Assembly: GCA_028285445.1 (NCBI GenBank)
Contig: JANQPQ010000044.1
Coordinates: 186,001-250,000 of the forward strand
DNA length: 64,000 nucleotides
Reading direction: 5' to 3'
DNA from: Cyclobacteriaceae bacterium
GTDB lineage: Bacteria > Bacteroidota > Bacteroidia > Cytophagales > Cyclobacteriaceae
The notes beneath the pieces are model-generated. The model searched no databases. It was not told where the DNA came from and was given only the letters and a program-made list of their open reading frames with translations. Position numbers and translations under genes: made by a program. Below are positions 8,755 through 17,696 of the stretch, piece after piece (position 1 is the first letter of the stretch; every line of letters begins with the position of its first letter).

Positions 8755-10848
8755 ATGTCCAATTACTTCGAGACAAGCATTGAATTCCTTAAAGGAGTAG
8801 GGCCAACCAAAGCATCTTTACTAAATAAGGAGCTAGGGATATTCAACTATGGTGATCTTTTGCATTACTACCCTTTCCGCTATGAAGATCGTACTCAATT
8901 CCATAAGATTGCGGAAATCCATGAGGACTTACCTAATGTACAGATTAAAGCAACCGTTAAGCGTTTTAGTGAAGCGGGATATGGTAGAAAAAAAAGGCTG
9001 GTAGCATATGTTCAGGATGAAACCGGCACTTTGGAATTGGTTTGGTTTAAAGGAGCTCAATGGATACTAAAAAAACTGCAAATAGGCGTTGAGTACGTAA
9101 TTTTTGGCAAGCCAAGTTTATATGGCAGAAAAATAAACATGGCGCACCCTGAGATAGAAGTTGCGGCGGTTCATAAAACTGATGAGACGTATTTACAGCC
9201 TGTTTATTCTACCACTGAAAAGCTGAAGGTAAAATATGTTGACTCTAAATTTATTGGTAAGCTACAGCGAACCTTGCTGGAGCAATCTTTCAAGAAAATT
9301 CCGGAGAACCTGAGCCAGCCAATCATTGACCAGTTCAAGTTAATAGCACGACATCACGCCATTGTCAATATCCACTTCCCGGCCAACAATGACATGTTGA
9401 CCAAGGCCCGCTTTAGGCTCAAATTCGAGGAACTCTTCTTCATTCAGCTAAGGCTGCTTACCATGAAGGTGGCTAGGCTGGATAAATTCAGAGGCCAGAT
9501 TTTCAATTCGGCAGAGCTTGTTACTAATTTCTACGAGAACCATATTCCATTTGAGCTTACCGGAGCTCAAAAAAAGGTGATCAAGGAAATTTACAGAGAT
9601 ATGCGCAGCGGTAAGCAAATGAATCGTCTGCTACAGGGAGATGTTGGCAGTGGTAAGACTATCGTTGCTTTTCTTTCTATGCTGCTTGTTGTTGATGGCG
9701 GAGCTCAGGCAGCTTTGATGGCTCCCACCGAAATATTGGCAATACAACACTTCAATGGGCTGGAGAAGTTTGCTAAGTTGATGGGTTTGAGGATTGCTTT
9801 GCTGACAGGCTCCACCAAGACTTCTGCACGAAAGATAATTCATCAATATCTGAAAACAGGCGAGCTGCACATATTGGTTGGAACGCACGCTCTGCTTGAA
9901 GACATTGTGCAATTTCAAAATCTCGGGCTCGCAGTAATAGATGAACAACACAGATTTGGTGTAGCTCAACGATCTAAGCTTTGGAGCAAAAACAAAGATC
10001 TTTACCCTCATGTGCTGGTAATGACTGCCACCCCTATTCCGCGTACCCTGGCCATGGCCCTATACGGAGATCTGGACATTTCGGTGATTGATGAGTTGCC
10101 AGCAGGCAGGAAACCAATTAAGACCTTACACCGCTACGATGCTAACAGATTGAAAGTGTGGGGTTTCCTGAAGGAACAAATAGCTTTAGGTAGGCAGGTA
10201 TATATAGTATATCCTCTCATCGAAGAGTCTGAGAAAATGGATCTAAAAGATTTGATGGATGGTTATGAAAGCATTCAGCGTGGATTCCCGGAAGTACCGC
10301 TCAGCATTGTTCATGGCAAAATGAAAAGCGAGGATAAAGATTATGAGATGCAAAGATTCAAGAAAGGGGAAACCAAGATTATGGTTGCTACTACGGTAAT
10401 CGAGGTTGGTGTTGACGTACCTAATGCTAGTGTTATGGTGATTGAAAACGCCGAGCGATTTGGTCTTGCCCAACTACACCAATTAAGAGGACGAGTCGGG
10501 CGTGGTGCCGAACAGTCATATTGTTTGCTTATTAGTTCATTTAAGTTAAGTGCCGAAGCAAAAACCAGGATTGAAACAATGGTAAGAACCAACAACGGTT
10601 TTGAGATTGCCGATGTTGACCTTCAACTTCGCGGCCCCGGTGACTTAGCTGGCACCCAACAAAGTGGCCTCCTGGACCTCACTATTGCTGACCTAAGCAA
10701 GGATACCAAAATCCTCCAGGTTGCTCGGCAGGCGGCAATCGAATTGGTTGATAAAGACCCCAGCTTTAGCTCAAAAGAGAATGAGAATATTCAAAGGCAT
10801 GTTGGTTCACTGAAGAAATCGGTAGTTAATTGGGGGCGAGTAAGCTAA
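8755..10848 (+). CDS. recG: ATP-dependent DNA helicase RecG
   Basis: 697 residues, full family length. The N-terminal wedge/OB domain (about 1-160) recognises branched DNA (FLKGVGPTKASLLNKE at the start). Helicase motifs: Walker A GDVGSGKT (295-302), DEQH box (396-399) in VIDEQHRFGVAQR, motif III MTATPIPRTLA, and the C-terminal helicase motifs ending QLRGRVGRG. It reverses stalled replication forks and migrates Holliday junctions. The start ATG is 19 bp after gldD, so recG probably shares the gldE-gldD transcript. The SSB tip encoded upstream is a known RecG docking site. Confidence 0.97.
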   Translation: MSNYFETSIEFLKGVGPTKASLLNKELGIFNYGDLLHYYPFRYEDRTQFHKIAEIHEDLPNVQIKATVKRFSEAGYGRKKRLVAYVQDETGTLELVWFKGAQWILKKLQIGVEYVIFGKPSLYGRKINMAHPEIEVAAVHKTDETYLQPVYSTTEKLKVKYVDSKFIGKLQRTLLEQSFKKIPENLSQPIIDQFKLIARHHAIVNIHFPANNDMLTKARFRLKFEELFFIQLRLLTMKVARLDKFRGQIFNSAELVTNFYENHIPFELTGAQKKVIKEIYRDMRSGKQMNRLLQGDVGSGKTIVAFLSMLLVVDGGAQAALMAPTEILAIQHFNGLEKFAKLMGLRIALLTGSTKTSARKIIHQYLKTGELHILVGTHALLEDIVQFQNLGLAVIDEQHRFGVAQRSKLWSKNKDLYPHVLVMTATPIPRTLAMALYGDLDISVIDELPAGRKPIKTLHRYDANRLKVWGFLKEQIALGRQVYIVYPLIEESEKMDLKDLMDGYESIQRGFPEVPLSIVHGKMKSEDKDYEMQRFKKGETKIMVATTVIEVGVDVPNASVMVIENAERFGLAQLHQLRGRVGRGAEQSYCLLISSFKLSAEAKTRIETMVRTNNGFEIADVDLQLRGPGDLAGTQQSGLLDLTIADLSKDTKILQVARQAAIELVDKDPSFSSKENENIQRHVGSLKKSVVNWGRVS

Positions 10849-10884
10849 GAAATTTACTATCTTATACGCCCTAAATCTAAACCC

Positions 10885-13620
10885 TTGAAGCAGCTTATAC
10901 TTGGCTACTATTTCCTATTAATTAATGCGTTCCTCAGCTTGCCTTTAATGGCGCAAGAAGGTGATTACTTCTACACCAACTTCGAGACGCCAAGCGACCA
11001 GATTGACAACGCTAACTTCCAAATCACCCAGGATCTTAACGGCATTATGTGCGTGGCCAATCGGGCCGGTGTTTTGCGGTTTGATGGCGTCAACTGGGAG
11101 ATCATTTCTACTCCCGGGGCAGTATTCTCGCTGGCGGTAGACTCTTTGAACAGACTATATGTCGGCGGTCGATTTGGTTTTGGATACCTACAGAGAAACG
11201 ACAATTTCGACCTTACCTACCAATCGTTATCAGATTCTGTACGCTCTGGCCAGGACATATTTGATGTTAAACTGCTTGGCGGCAAAACTTATTTTCTTAA
11301 TCAGAAGAATGTATTTGTTTATAATGGTGAAAATATCTCCGCCATTGGCCTAGAGAATGCCTCCACTTTTATAACTATGGCGGTATTTAATAATAACATC
11401 ATTCTAAGTACCGATGCCGGTAATACTTATCAACTGCAAGACTCTACACTAGCAACAGCAAGAGGCCTCCCCAATGAAGACTCACCAGTACTTTTTATCA
11501 ACGCTTCACCAGGAGGTACTAAGCACGTAATGGGCACCGCAGAAAGCGCGCTATTTATACATCAGAATAACACCTGGCTTCCCTTGCAGATTGATGACGA
11601 GGGTTATATCTCGGAAAGTGAATTAGTTGGAGCATCATGGATAAACGAAAACCTGATCGCTGTAGCAACTTTAGATGGAGGCGTTGTTTTTATTGATGTT
11701 GACAAGAGAAAGGTCAATCAGATAATTAACTACCGCTCGGGGTTGCCTGACAATGAGGTCTTCGCCATGGGTGTTGACCGGGACAAAGGCTTGTGGGTGG
11801 CCCATGAATTTGGTTTTACCAGAGTGACTCCTGAACTGGCTTTCAGAAGGTTCGGAACTTTCCCCGGATTGGATGGCAGCCTAACCAGCGTGACAACATA
11901 CGATGGCAAATTGTATGTGGCAACCAGCGTTGGAGTTTTCTACCTGGCGGAGGTTAAAGATTATGATGAGGTAACCTATTTCGTTAAGCAGAAAACTACC
12001 AATACAAACCAACCCAAAAAGGCTAAAACAAGCAACACGAAATCTGATAGACCCAAAAAGAGAGGAGTTCTCGGTTTTCTCAAGAAGAATCGCAACAATC
12101 CTCAGCAGTCAACAACTTCATCGAATAGTAGCAAGAAGGGCTTTTTGTCAAACGTCTTCAACAAGTCGGAGGACGGGTCGGCCTGGCAACGAAGGACCAG
12201 GCGAGAGTTGAGATCTATCAGATACCAGTATACGGCAGTCGATGGAATAGAATCAAAAACCACCCAGCTGATTAAGGCTAATGGTAGTCTCCTGGTCGTT
12301 GGTTTGGACGGAATAACAGAAGTCACCTCCTCTCAATCACAGAGGGTCACAGATGAGCCCATTCGTTACGCATTTCATTCAGCCAAAAGTAATCTATTGA
12401 TCGTCAGCACATTCTTTGATGATGTGCAGGTTTTCCAATACCAGAATAATCAATGGCAGCTGCAAGGTGCAATTTTGGGCATTGAAGATTTGGTGCAGCA
12501 CATTACTGAAGACTCGGACGGTAATTTCTGGCTGGTTGGTTCTGATGTGGTTTTTAAGGCTGGAAGAAGTGGCGGCAGGCTTACGCTGGAAAATGAGTAT
12601 GATTTTGACAATCCATTTTTCGAGGACGCCTACACTTTTGAGTATAATGGTGAAACCAAATTCATTAACTCAGCCGGGTATTTTGAGATTGATGAGTCTA
12701 AAGCATTGTTGACTCCGGACGAAGACCTGATTGATGCCTTAGGGCTTCCCAAAAAGTATTTGCGTGGTGACAACGGCGTAGTATGGACTTTTGATGGCAC
12801 ATCATGGACAGAAATTGGCAAGGAAACCAGGCAGGGAGCAGAACTCCTGAATGTTTTCTCCGACCTAAACTACATTGCTGAAGATAGCAACGGTTTATGG
12901 ATCATCGACGGAAGCAACGGGCTGGTTAGGTTGTCGTTGCAGGAGTATGAAAGGCTTAACTCGCAATTACCCGTTTACTTGAAAGAAGTTCGTGTTGGAA
13001 GCAGAAAAATTAAGCCTTCTAATGCTTTAGAGATTAGCCAGCAAGAAAGCTCAGTTTCCTTCAACTTTATTCAGCCTGATTATGCTGGAGTATTTAAGTT
13101 CGAATACCAATATCGACTCGAAGGTTTAAGAGAACAGTGGTCAGATTGGTCAGCGGCAAATAGGGTTATTGATTTCCCATATTTACCAGACGGCAAATAT
13201 GTATTGCACGTGCAAACAAAAGATGTCTTCGGGCAAATTGTTTCAGTCGCACCTATGGAGTTTACCGTGGTGCCGCCTTACTGGAAACAACCGTGGTTCT
13301 ATGCCTTGGAGGTTGTACTTTTTGGAGCCTTGTTTATTCTCTCCTTTAGGTTGAATCGTATCGATCACAAGTATCGGATATTGAGTCGATTACTCGCATT
13401 CATGACTTTAATTATTACAGTTGAATTCGTACAAACAATTGCTGAAAATCGTTTTGAGACTGAATCTTCCCCAGTGGTTGAGTTCTTTATTCAGGTTTCT
13501 ATTGCCTTTCTTATTCTTCCAATTGAAATGATTTTGAGAAAAGCGTTCTTCAAGGGTTCTGGGGATTCATTGGTGGACAAAAGTACCAAAGCAGAAACCG
13601 GGGAAGTTTCAAAAGCTTAA
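10885..13620 (+). CDS. two-component-regulator-type beta-propeller/Y_Y_Y membrane protein without output domain
   Basis: 911 residues. A signal peptide ends near residue 24 (SLPLMAQ). Two stretches of propeller blades follow (about 25-365 and 440-700), with recurring motifs such as DRDKGLWVAHEFGFTRV and EDSNGLWIIDGSNGLVRL. They are split by a Lys/Ser/Asn/Thr-rich insert of about 70 residues (about 368-440). A Y_Y_Y domain covers about 715-795 (FEYQYRLEGLREQWSDWS). The chain ends with three hydrophobic helices (about 803-822, 833-852, 863-885). Relatives with this sensor usually continue into histidine kinase, GGDEF, LytTR or LuxR-type HTH domains; none is present. Start is TTG at 10885, 36 bp after recG. 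Confidence 0.82.
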   Translation: MKQLILGYYFLLINAFLSLPLMAQEGDYFYTNFETPSDQIDNANFQITQDLNGIMCVANRAGVLRFDGVNWEIISTPGAVFSLAVDSLNRLYVGGRFGFGYLQRNDNFDLTYQSLSDSVRSGQDIFDVKLLGGKTYFLNQKNVFVYNGENISAIGLENASTFITMAVFNNNIILSTDAGNTYQLQDSTLATARGLPNEDSPVLFINASPGGTKHVMGTAESALFIHQNNTWLPLQIDDEGYISESELVGASWINENLIAVATLDGGVVFIDVDKRKVNQIINYRSGLPDNEVFAMGVDRDKGLWVAHEFGFTRVTPELAFRRFGTFPGLDGSLTSVTTYDGKLYVATSVGVFYLAEVKDYDEVTYFVKQKTTNTNQPKKAKTSNTKSDRPKKRGVLGFLKKNRNNPQQSTTSSNSSKKGFLSNVFNKSEDGSAWQRRTRRELRSIRYQYTAVDGIESKTTQLIKANGSLLVVGLDGITEVTSSQSQRVTDEPIRYAFHSAKSNLLIVSTFFDDVQVFQYQNNQWQLQGAILGIEDLVQHITEDSDGNFWLVGSDVVFKAGRSGGRLTLENEYDFDNPFFEDAYTFEYNGETKFINSAGYFEIDESKALLTPDEDLIDALGLPKKYLRGDNGVVWTFDGTSWTEIGKETRQGAELLNVFSDLNYIAEDSNGLWIIDGSNGLVRLSLQEYERLNSQLPVYLKEVRVGSRKIKPSNALEISQQESSVSFNFIQPDYAGVFKFEYQYRLEGLREQWSDWSAANRVIDFPYLPDGKYVLHVQTKDVFGQIVSVAPMEFTVVPPYWKQPWFYALEVVLFGALFILSFRLNRIDHKYRILSRLLAFMTLIITVEFVQTIAENRFETESSPVVEFFIQVSIAFLILPIEMILRKAFFKGSGDSLVDKSTKAETGEVSKA

Positions 13621-13677
13621 GGCTGAATTATAGCTCTTCGTTCCTATTTATATATCTTAGTACCAAAGGGATAAGTT

Positions 13678-14484
13678 ATGAGATCAATAAACATCATTTT
13701 GATAATACTAGCGGCAGTCTTTTTAATCAACTGCCAGGGCCAAGTTGAGCAAGCAACTGAAGAACCTCAAACTGAGATGGCCGCCGATGAGAATCCTGCG
13801 GCCGAGGGATTTAATCAAGAGGGATCTGACACTGAAGCGATTGAAATTGCTGATGGAGTAATGGCTGCCATGGGAGGAAGGAAAGCCTGGGACAATACGC
13901 GTTATATTAGTTGGACATTCTTCGGGCAACGTGCGTTATTGTGGGATAAGTTTGACAATAAGGTAAGAATAGAAGCCATGGGAGACCGTGATTACGTGTA
14001 CCTGCTGGATATGAATGCCATGGAGGGGAAAATTTACCGTGATGGTGAAGAGATGACTAACCCCGATTCACTTTCAAAATATCTGAACAGAGCCAAAAGC
14101 ATTTGGATTAACGACTCCTATTGGCTGTGTATGCCACTCAAGCTTAAAGATTCAGGTGTAACTTTAAAGTATCTTCGAGAGGATACGACCCAAGCTGGCG
14201 CTGCCGCTGATGTGCTAGGACTAACCTTTGAGGAAGTTGGTGACACACCGCACAATCGCTATGAAGTTTGGGTAGATAAGGAAAAGAATTTGGTTAGACA
14301 ATGGGCATATTATCGTTATGCAGATCAAGACAGTGCCAATTGGGTGCGTGTTTGGGATAACTACCAAGAATATGGCAACCTAATGCTTTCAGGAGATCGC
14401 GAATCCGGAGGACCAGGTGATATTAAAGTGCTGGAATCTGTACCAGAAGAAGCTTTTACCAGCGTTGAGAAAATTACTCTGTAG
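13678..14484 (+). CDS. lipoprotein of unknown function (DUF6503-like)
   Basis: 268 residues. Lipobox LINC with C19 as the lipidated residue, then an acidic Glu/Ala-rich linker (about 20-60) and a strand-rich domain beginning GVMAAMGGRKAWDNTRY. The pattern (MGG-K-AWDN-RY, later YEVWVDKEKNLVRQW) resembles the DUF6503-type Bacteroidota lipoproteins, which look like LolA/LppX-type half-barrels; this assignment is from memory of the motif and is moderate. The gene stands alone, 57 bp after the propeller gene, and is followed by a strong intrinsic terminator. Confidence 0.75.
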   Translation: MRSINIILIILAAVFLINCQGQVEQATEEPQTEMAADENPAAEGFNQEGSDTEAIEIADGVMAAMGGRKAWDNTRYISWTFFGQRALLWDKFDNKVRIEAMGDRDYVYLLDMNAMEGKIYRDGEEMTNPDSLSKYLNRAKSIWINDSYWLCMPLKLKDSGVTLKYLREDTTQAGAAADVLGLTFEEVGDTPHNRYEVWVDKEKNLVRQWAYYRYADQDSANWVRVWDNYQEYGNLMLSGDRESGGPGDIKVLESVPEEAFTSVEKITL

Positions 14485-14508
14485 CTAATTGGGAAGGCAA
14501 TTAAATAA

Positions 14509-14534
14509 GAAAAGGCCTCATTAGAGGCCTTTTC
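14509..14534 (+). terminator. intrinsic terminator after the lipoprotein gene
   Basis: An 11-bp perfect stem: GAAAAGGCCTC at 14509-14519 pairs with GAGGCCTTTTC at 14524-14534, with a 4-nt loop. The descending arm supplies the T-run. It sits 25 bp after the stop at 14484. Confidence 0.85.
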
Positions 14535-14725
14535 TATAAACTGCTATGGAGTTTTCACTTACAGTCATTAGATGATGTAAGGCAATAGACAAAAAGGCAA
14601 TAATTCGTCTTATTAAATTTAACACAATATTTGTTAGTTGGGTTTCATTTTTTTTGAATTTACTAACTGCAATGAATCCCTCTCTAAGGCAATTTTTGCG
14701 ATATTAGTAAGAAACCGATTGTAAC

Positions 14726-15229
14726 GTGCTGAAAGAATCAAAACTGCTAAAAAGTCAAATTAAGAAGCTGGAAGAAGCCGAGTTTGACCTCGAGGCCTGG
14801 AAAGCTGCCACAAGCGCATTATTGATGCGAATCCTGGGAAAAGAGGATCCACGCATTCAACAGATTGAAAAATTGAAAATTGATTATGGTAGCTGGGCAC
14901 TGCGAGACGCAGAAGCTTCCTACAATCCCACCGAATCAAATAAAAAGCAGGGCAAGGAAATACTGGAAGTTGTAATTGCTGAACTGGAAGCATTTGGCCC
15001 CAACAATGCTAATGGCAGTGCTGCAGTGGCCATAATTAAGGACGCCATGGAGTCGGAATTGAAGGCAGCTCAGCTGAAATCTATCAAATCCGTGTTGCAA
15101 TCAGATGACGACAAGGAGGCAAGACTTAGAAAATTAGAGTCCAAATTGAAAGAAATAGATGAGGGGACGAAATCGAAAGCGCTGGCCCGAATATTAGTCA
15201 ACACAGATCTGGGGAAATACCTGGATTAG
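14726..15229 (+). CDS. cytoplasmic helical protein of unknown function
   Basis: 167 residues with no signal peptide or membrane segment. It is almost wholly predicted helix, rich in Lys, Glu, Ala and Leu. An N-terminal heptad-like stretch (LLKSQIKKLEEAEFDLEAWK) is followed by a middle region (IEKLKIDYGSWALRDA) and a C-terminal coiled-coil-like part (about 110-155). I do not recognise a family. The GTG start at 14726 was chosen because coding begins there and no ATG is available nearby. It is isolated: terminator on the left, convergent small gene on the right. Confidence 0.65.
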   Translation: MLKESKLLKSQIKKLEEAEFDLEAWKAATSALLMRILGKEDPRIQQIEKLKIDYGSWALRDAEASYNPTESNKKQGKEILEVVIAELEAFGPNNANGSAAVAIIKDAMESELKAAQLKSIKSVLQSDDDKEARLRKLESKLKEIDEGTKSKALARILVNTDLGKYLD

Positions 15230-15300
15230 CAAACCACTTCTACAGTTTTGAAAAGGGGAAAAGTATCCAGCGCCGGAGTTGTGAACCCGGCAAGAGATGC

Positions 15301-15321
15301 GGCCTAACTACAAGTTAGGCC
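15301..15321. repeat. 9-bp inverted repeat overlapping the stop of the small minus-strand gene
   Basis: GGCCTAACT (15301-15309) pairs with AGTTAGGCC (15313-15321), loop of 3. It lies between two convergent genes and covers the stop codon of the minus-strand one. There is no T-run on either side, so it is a possible but unproven shared terminator. Confidence 0.45.
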
Positions 15322-15500
15322 AGCTGGTTTGAAGGCTTCAACGCTTGTTGAATTTCCTTCAAAGCTTGTTCCTTGAGATCCTGGTGACCATTAATACCCT
15401 TGATTCTAAGCATGCCTTGAATATAATTCAAGACTTCGCTCATTTGATCTCCGTTCAAGCCATCAAGAGACAATAAGATTTTATCTTTAGTGCCTTTCAT
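15315..15500 (-). CDS. small protein of unknown function
   Basis: 61 residues, no signal or membrane segment. The sequence is amphipathic and helical: MKGTKDKILLSLDGLNGDQ, then MSEVLNYIQGMLRIK, then a Lys/Glu/Gln-rich tail. It resembles small one-domain regulators or antitoxin-like peptides only in size; no family was recognised. The ATG start is clear. Support for being real is the clean start, biased composition and an otherwise empty interval. Confidence 0.5.
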   Translation of the reverse strand: MKGTKDKILLSLDGLNGDQMSEVLNYIQGMLRIKGINGHQDLKEQALKEIQQALKPSNQLA

Positions 15501-15653
15501 GATTGATAGTTCATTAAGTTGATTACTTAAATAAACGACTATTCTAGTAAGTAGTTATAGCCTAAAAAATTGTTAACAATAATTTAAAGGGCTGTTAAAC
15601 ATTCGTTATACTAATACGTTCTATTTGGGCTTTGTAACCACAAATTCTTAACA

Positions 15654-16313
15654 ATGAAAACTGCTTTGAAGATTAGCACTTTGTTGATAATGTTGTTTAT
15701 TATTGTTGTTGCTTTCGATGGAAGAGCATATTACCCGAGCAAAACTGAACCGATGAGAATTGACTTAGATCTTGAAATGGCGACCTTTGGCGCCGGATGC
15801 TTTTGGTGTGTTGAAGCAATTTTCGAAAACCTTGAAGGTGTGGAGAAAGTTGAATCTGGCTATTCCGGTGGCGGAATCAAAGATCCCACTTACCGGGAAG
15901 TTACCTCTGGTAAAACAGGCCATGCTGAAGTTATACAGTTAACTTATAACCCCAATGTGGTTACTTACCAGGAGTTGCTAGAAGTATTCTGGCAAACCCA
16001 CGACCCAACAACACTTAATCGGCAAGGTGCCGATGTAGGAACGCAATACCGGTCTGTGATCTTCTATCATAACCTGGAGCAGAAAGAATTGGCTGAGTTC
16101 TACAAAAATCAGCTTACGGAGGCTGGCGCCTTCAAAGACCCTATTGTAACCGAAATTGCCCCTTATGAGGCTTTTTATGTAGCTGAAGATTATCATCAGA
16201 ATTATTACAGCCTCAATCAATCACAGCCCTATTGCCGTGTTGTAATTGCACCAAAGCTTGATAAGTTCAAAAAAGCTTTTGCAGATAAGCTGCGCAAGGA
16301 GCGAGTGAACTAG
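15654..16313 (+). CDS. msrA: peptide-methionine (S)-S-oxide reductase MsrA
   Basis: 219 residues. Reduces methionine-S-sulfoxide in proteins. Catalytic C49 lies in GAGCFWC, followed by the family motifs SGYSGG (about 68-73), TGHAEV and the C-terminal YYSLNQSQPYCRVVI. The first 25 residues are strongly hydrophobic (LLIMLFIIVVAFDG), so the enzyme is probably exported or membrane-anchored, protecting envelope proteins. The resolving cysteine is likely the one near the C-terminus (QPYC). It ends 5 bp before the convergent DUF3592 gene. Confidence 0.96.
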   Translation: MKTALKISTLLIMLFIIVVAFDGRAYYPSKTEPMRIDLDLEMATFGAGCFWCVEAIFENLEGVEKVESGYSGGGIKDPTYREVTSGKTGHAEVIQLTYNPNVVTYQELLEVFWQTHDPTTLNRQGADVGTQYRSVIFYHNLEQKELAEFYKNQLTEAGAFKDPIVTEIAPYEAFYVAEDYHQNYYSLNQSQPYCRVVIAPKLDKFKKAFADKLRKERVN

Positions 16314-16316
16314 ATA

Positions 16317-16341
16317 TGCTAAACTCCTTTGAAGTTTAGCA
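16317..16341. terminator. hairpin between convergent msrA and DUF3592 genes
   Basis: TGCTAAACT (16317-16325) pairs with AGTTTAGCA (16333-16341), a 9-bp stem and 7-nt loop. It overlaps the last codons of the minus-strand gene and follows msrA at once. There is no long T-run, so it is only a candidate bidirectional terminator. Confidence 0.4.
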
Positions 16342-16939
16342 CAAAGAGCACCACCATACCAATTACAAAAAATACGAGTCCCATTCCTCCAAGAATTACG
16401 GGAAGTAGCCAGCGCTCACTAAAAGTATCTATTAGTATATCGTAAGGATTGTCAGGGTCTAGGAAGAGCGGTACTGTTTCTCCCAGGGCAAATGATGACG
16501 GATTGCTGTAGGTGGCGCTTTCATAAGTGAAGATTTCACCATCGAATTCATAGTTAACCACTGGGGCATAGGCGCCATCACTTTCGAGTAATCCCACTAC
16601 CTCTCCCTCAGTAAGGTAGCCATTGTTAACTATTCTCTGGTCTGCGGATATAATAACCACAGTAATTACCAGGAAAACGATTCCCACCAAAATAAATATT
16701 CCCGGAACAAACTTGCCAACACACCCTTGCTGCGTGCTTACTCTTTGAGAAATGCGTCTTTGAGGTATTACAGTGCGATCTTCTTCGGCTATATCCCTTT
16801 CAAGAATATCCACAAACTCCTTGGCCTCTTTAAGACCTAAACCAAAACTAGCTCTAACCTTCTTGATAGCCTCTATTTTGCTACCCTCTGCGATTAGCTG
16901 CTTTATCTCATTTTTTAGTTCTTCTGGAATTTGAGCCAT
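16319..16939 (-). CDS. L7/L12-C-terminal-like domain plus DUF3592 membrane protein
   Basis: 206 residues. Residues about 1-52 resemble the ribosomal L7/L12 C-terminal fold (GSKIEAIKKVRASFGLGLKEAKEFVD), a module also found outside ribosomes. Two membrane helices (about 75-97 and 178-203) flank a DUF3592-type strand-rich domain (about 105-170, with GAYAPVVNYEFDGEIFTYES). The L12-like head should be cytoplasmic and the DUF3592 part outside. Function is unknown. Convergent with msrA. Confidence 0.75.
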   Translation of the reverse strand: MAQIPEELKNEIKQLIAEGSKIEAIKKVRASFGLGLKEAKEFVDILERDIAEEDRTVIPQRRISQRVSTQQGCVGKFVPGIFILVGIVFLVITVVIISADQRIVNNGYLTEGEVVGLLESDGAYAPVVNYEFDGEIFTYESATYSNPSSFALGETVPLFLDPDNPYDILIDTFSERWLLPVILGGMGLVFFVIGMVVLFVLNFKGV

Positions 16940-17020
16940 CTATTAATTAACCCTTGCTAATGAAAGGCCCACATTACTGCAGGTTTTCTTGAAGATAGGA
17001 AAAATTGGCGAACCCGAGGG

Positions 17021-17506
17021 TTAAGATCGAAACCTCAAAGTCATTTCAGTAGAACCATCGGAAACCGCAATCTTGACGTCGCCATTAAGAAGCGCCATGG
17101 CGTCAAGGCTATTTTGAAGAACCTGATCTTCAACCTTAAGGGTACCTCCATTTTGTGGAGGCCAGCTATCGAATGGTAGGTCTTCAAGAAAGCGAAGCTC
17201 ATCTTTAAAAACCAATTGAGTTAGTGCGTCCTCAGTATAGACCTGGATGTCTAACTTGTGGGCGTGGCTGAGCTCGAAGCGCCGTGGATAGACCCTATCG
17301 AGATAGAAAGCTATAAAACCAAACAACATTCGAATGAAGAGTTCTGAATTTGTATTGATGTACTTCCAGGTGCGTCTATAACTAATAAAGTTGATCCTTC
17401 TTTTGCTCCAGGGATATTTATGTAATACCCTGGCATTCAAGTCCATAAGCATAGGCACCAAGTTTACCAGTTCCCTTTTGTAGGGATAATTTCGGCTTTG
17501 GTCCAT
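17021..17506 (-). CDS. hypothetical protein
   Basis: 161 residues. No signal peptide. The N-terminal half is basic and aromatic (YPYKRELVNLVPML, KYPWSKRRINFISYRR), followed by one moderately hydrophobic stretch (FIRMLFGFIAFYLDRV). The C-terminal part is strand-rich and ends TEMTLRFRS. I do not recognise a family. It is transcribed alone on the minus strand between two unrelated genes; 190 bp upstream holds nothing obvious. Confidence 0.55.
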   Translation of the reverse strand: MDQSRNYPYKRELVNLVPMLMDLNARVLHKYPWSKRRINFISYRRTWKYINTNSELFIRMLFGFIAFYLDRVYPRRFELSHAHKLDIQVYTEDALTQLVFKDELRFLEDLPFDSWPPQNGGTLKVEDQVLQNSLDAMALLNGDVKIAVSDGSTEMTLRFRS

Positions 17507-17696
17507 AGAATTAGGTTTATGGGCCTAGCGCTAAATCAACTGAATAAAAGCAATGAAAATAGTTAGAATGCGGGGTGAGTAAAGATAGTGAAAAATTAAT
17601 ATGGCTTATGCGAATAACTAAGATGCTTACTTTTTGCTACCCAAAATCGGAGTTGAACACAGGATGGTTCTTGGAATTTTCATCATTAGCCTACAC

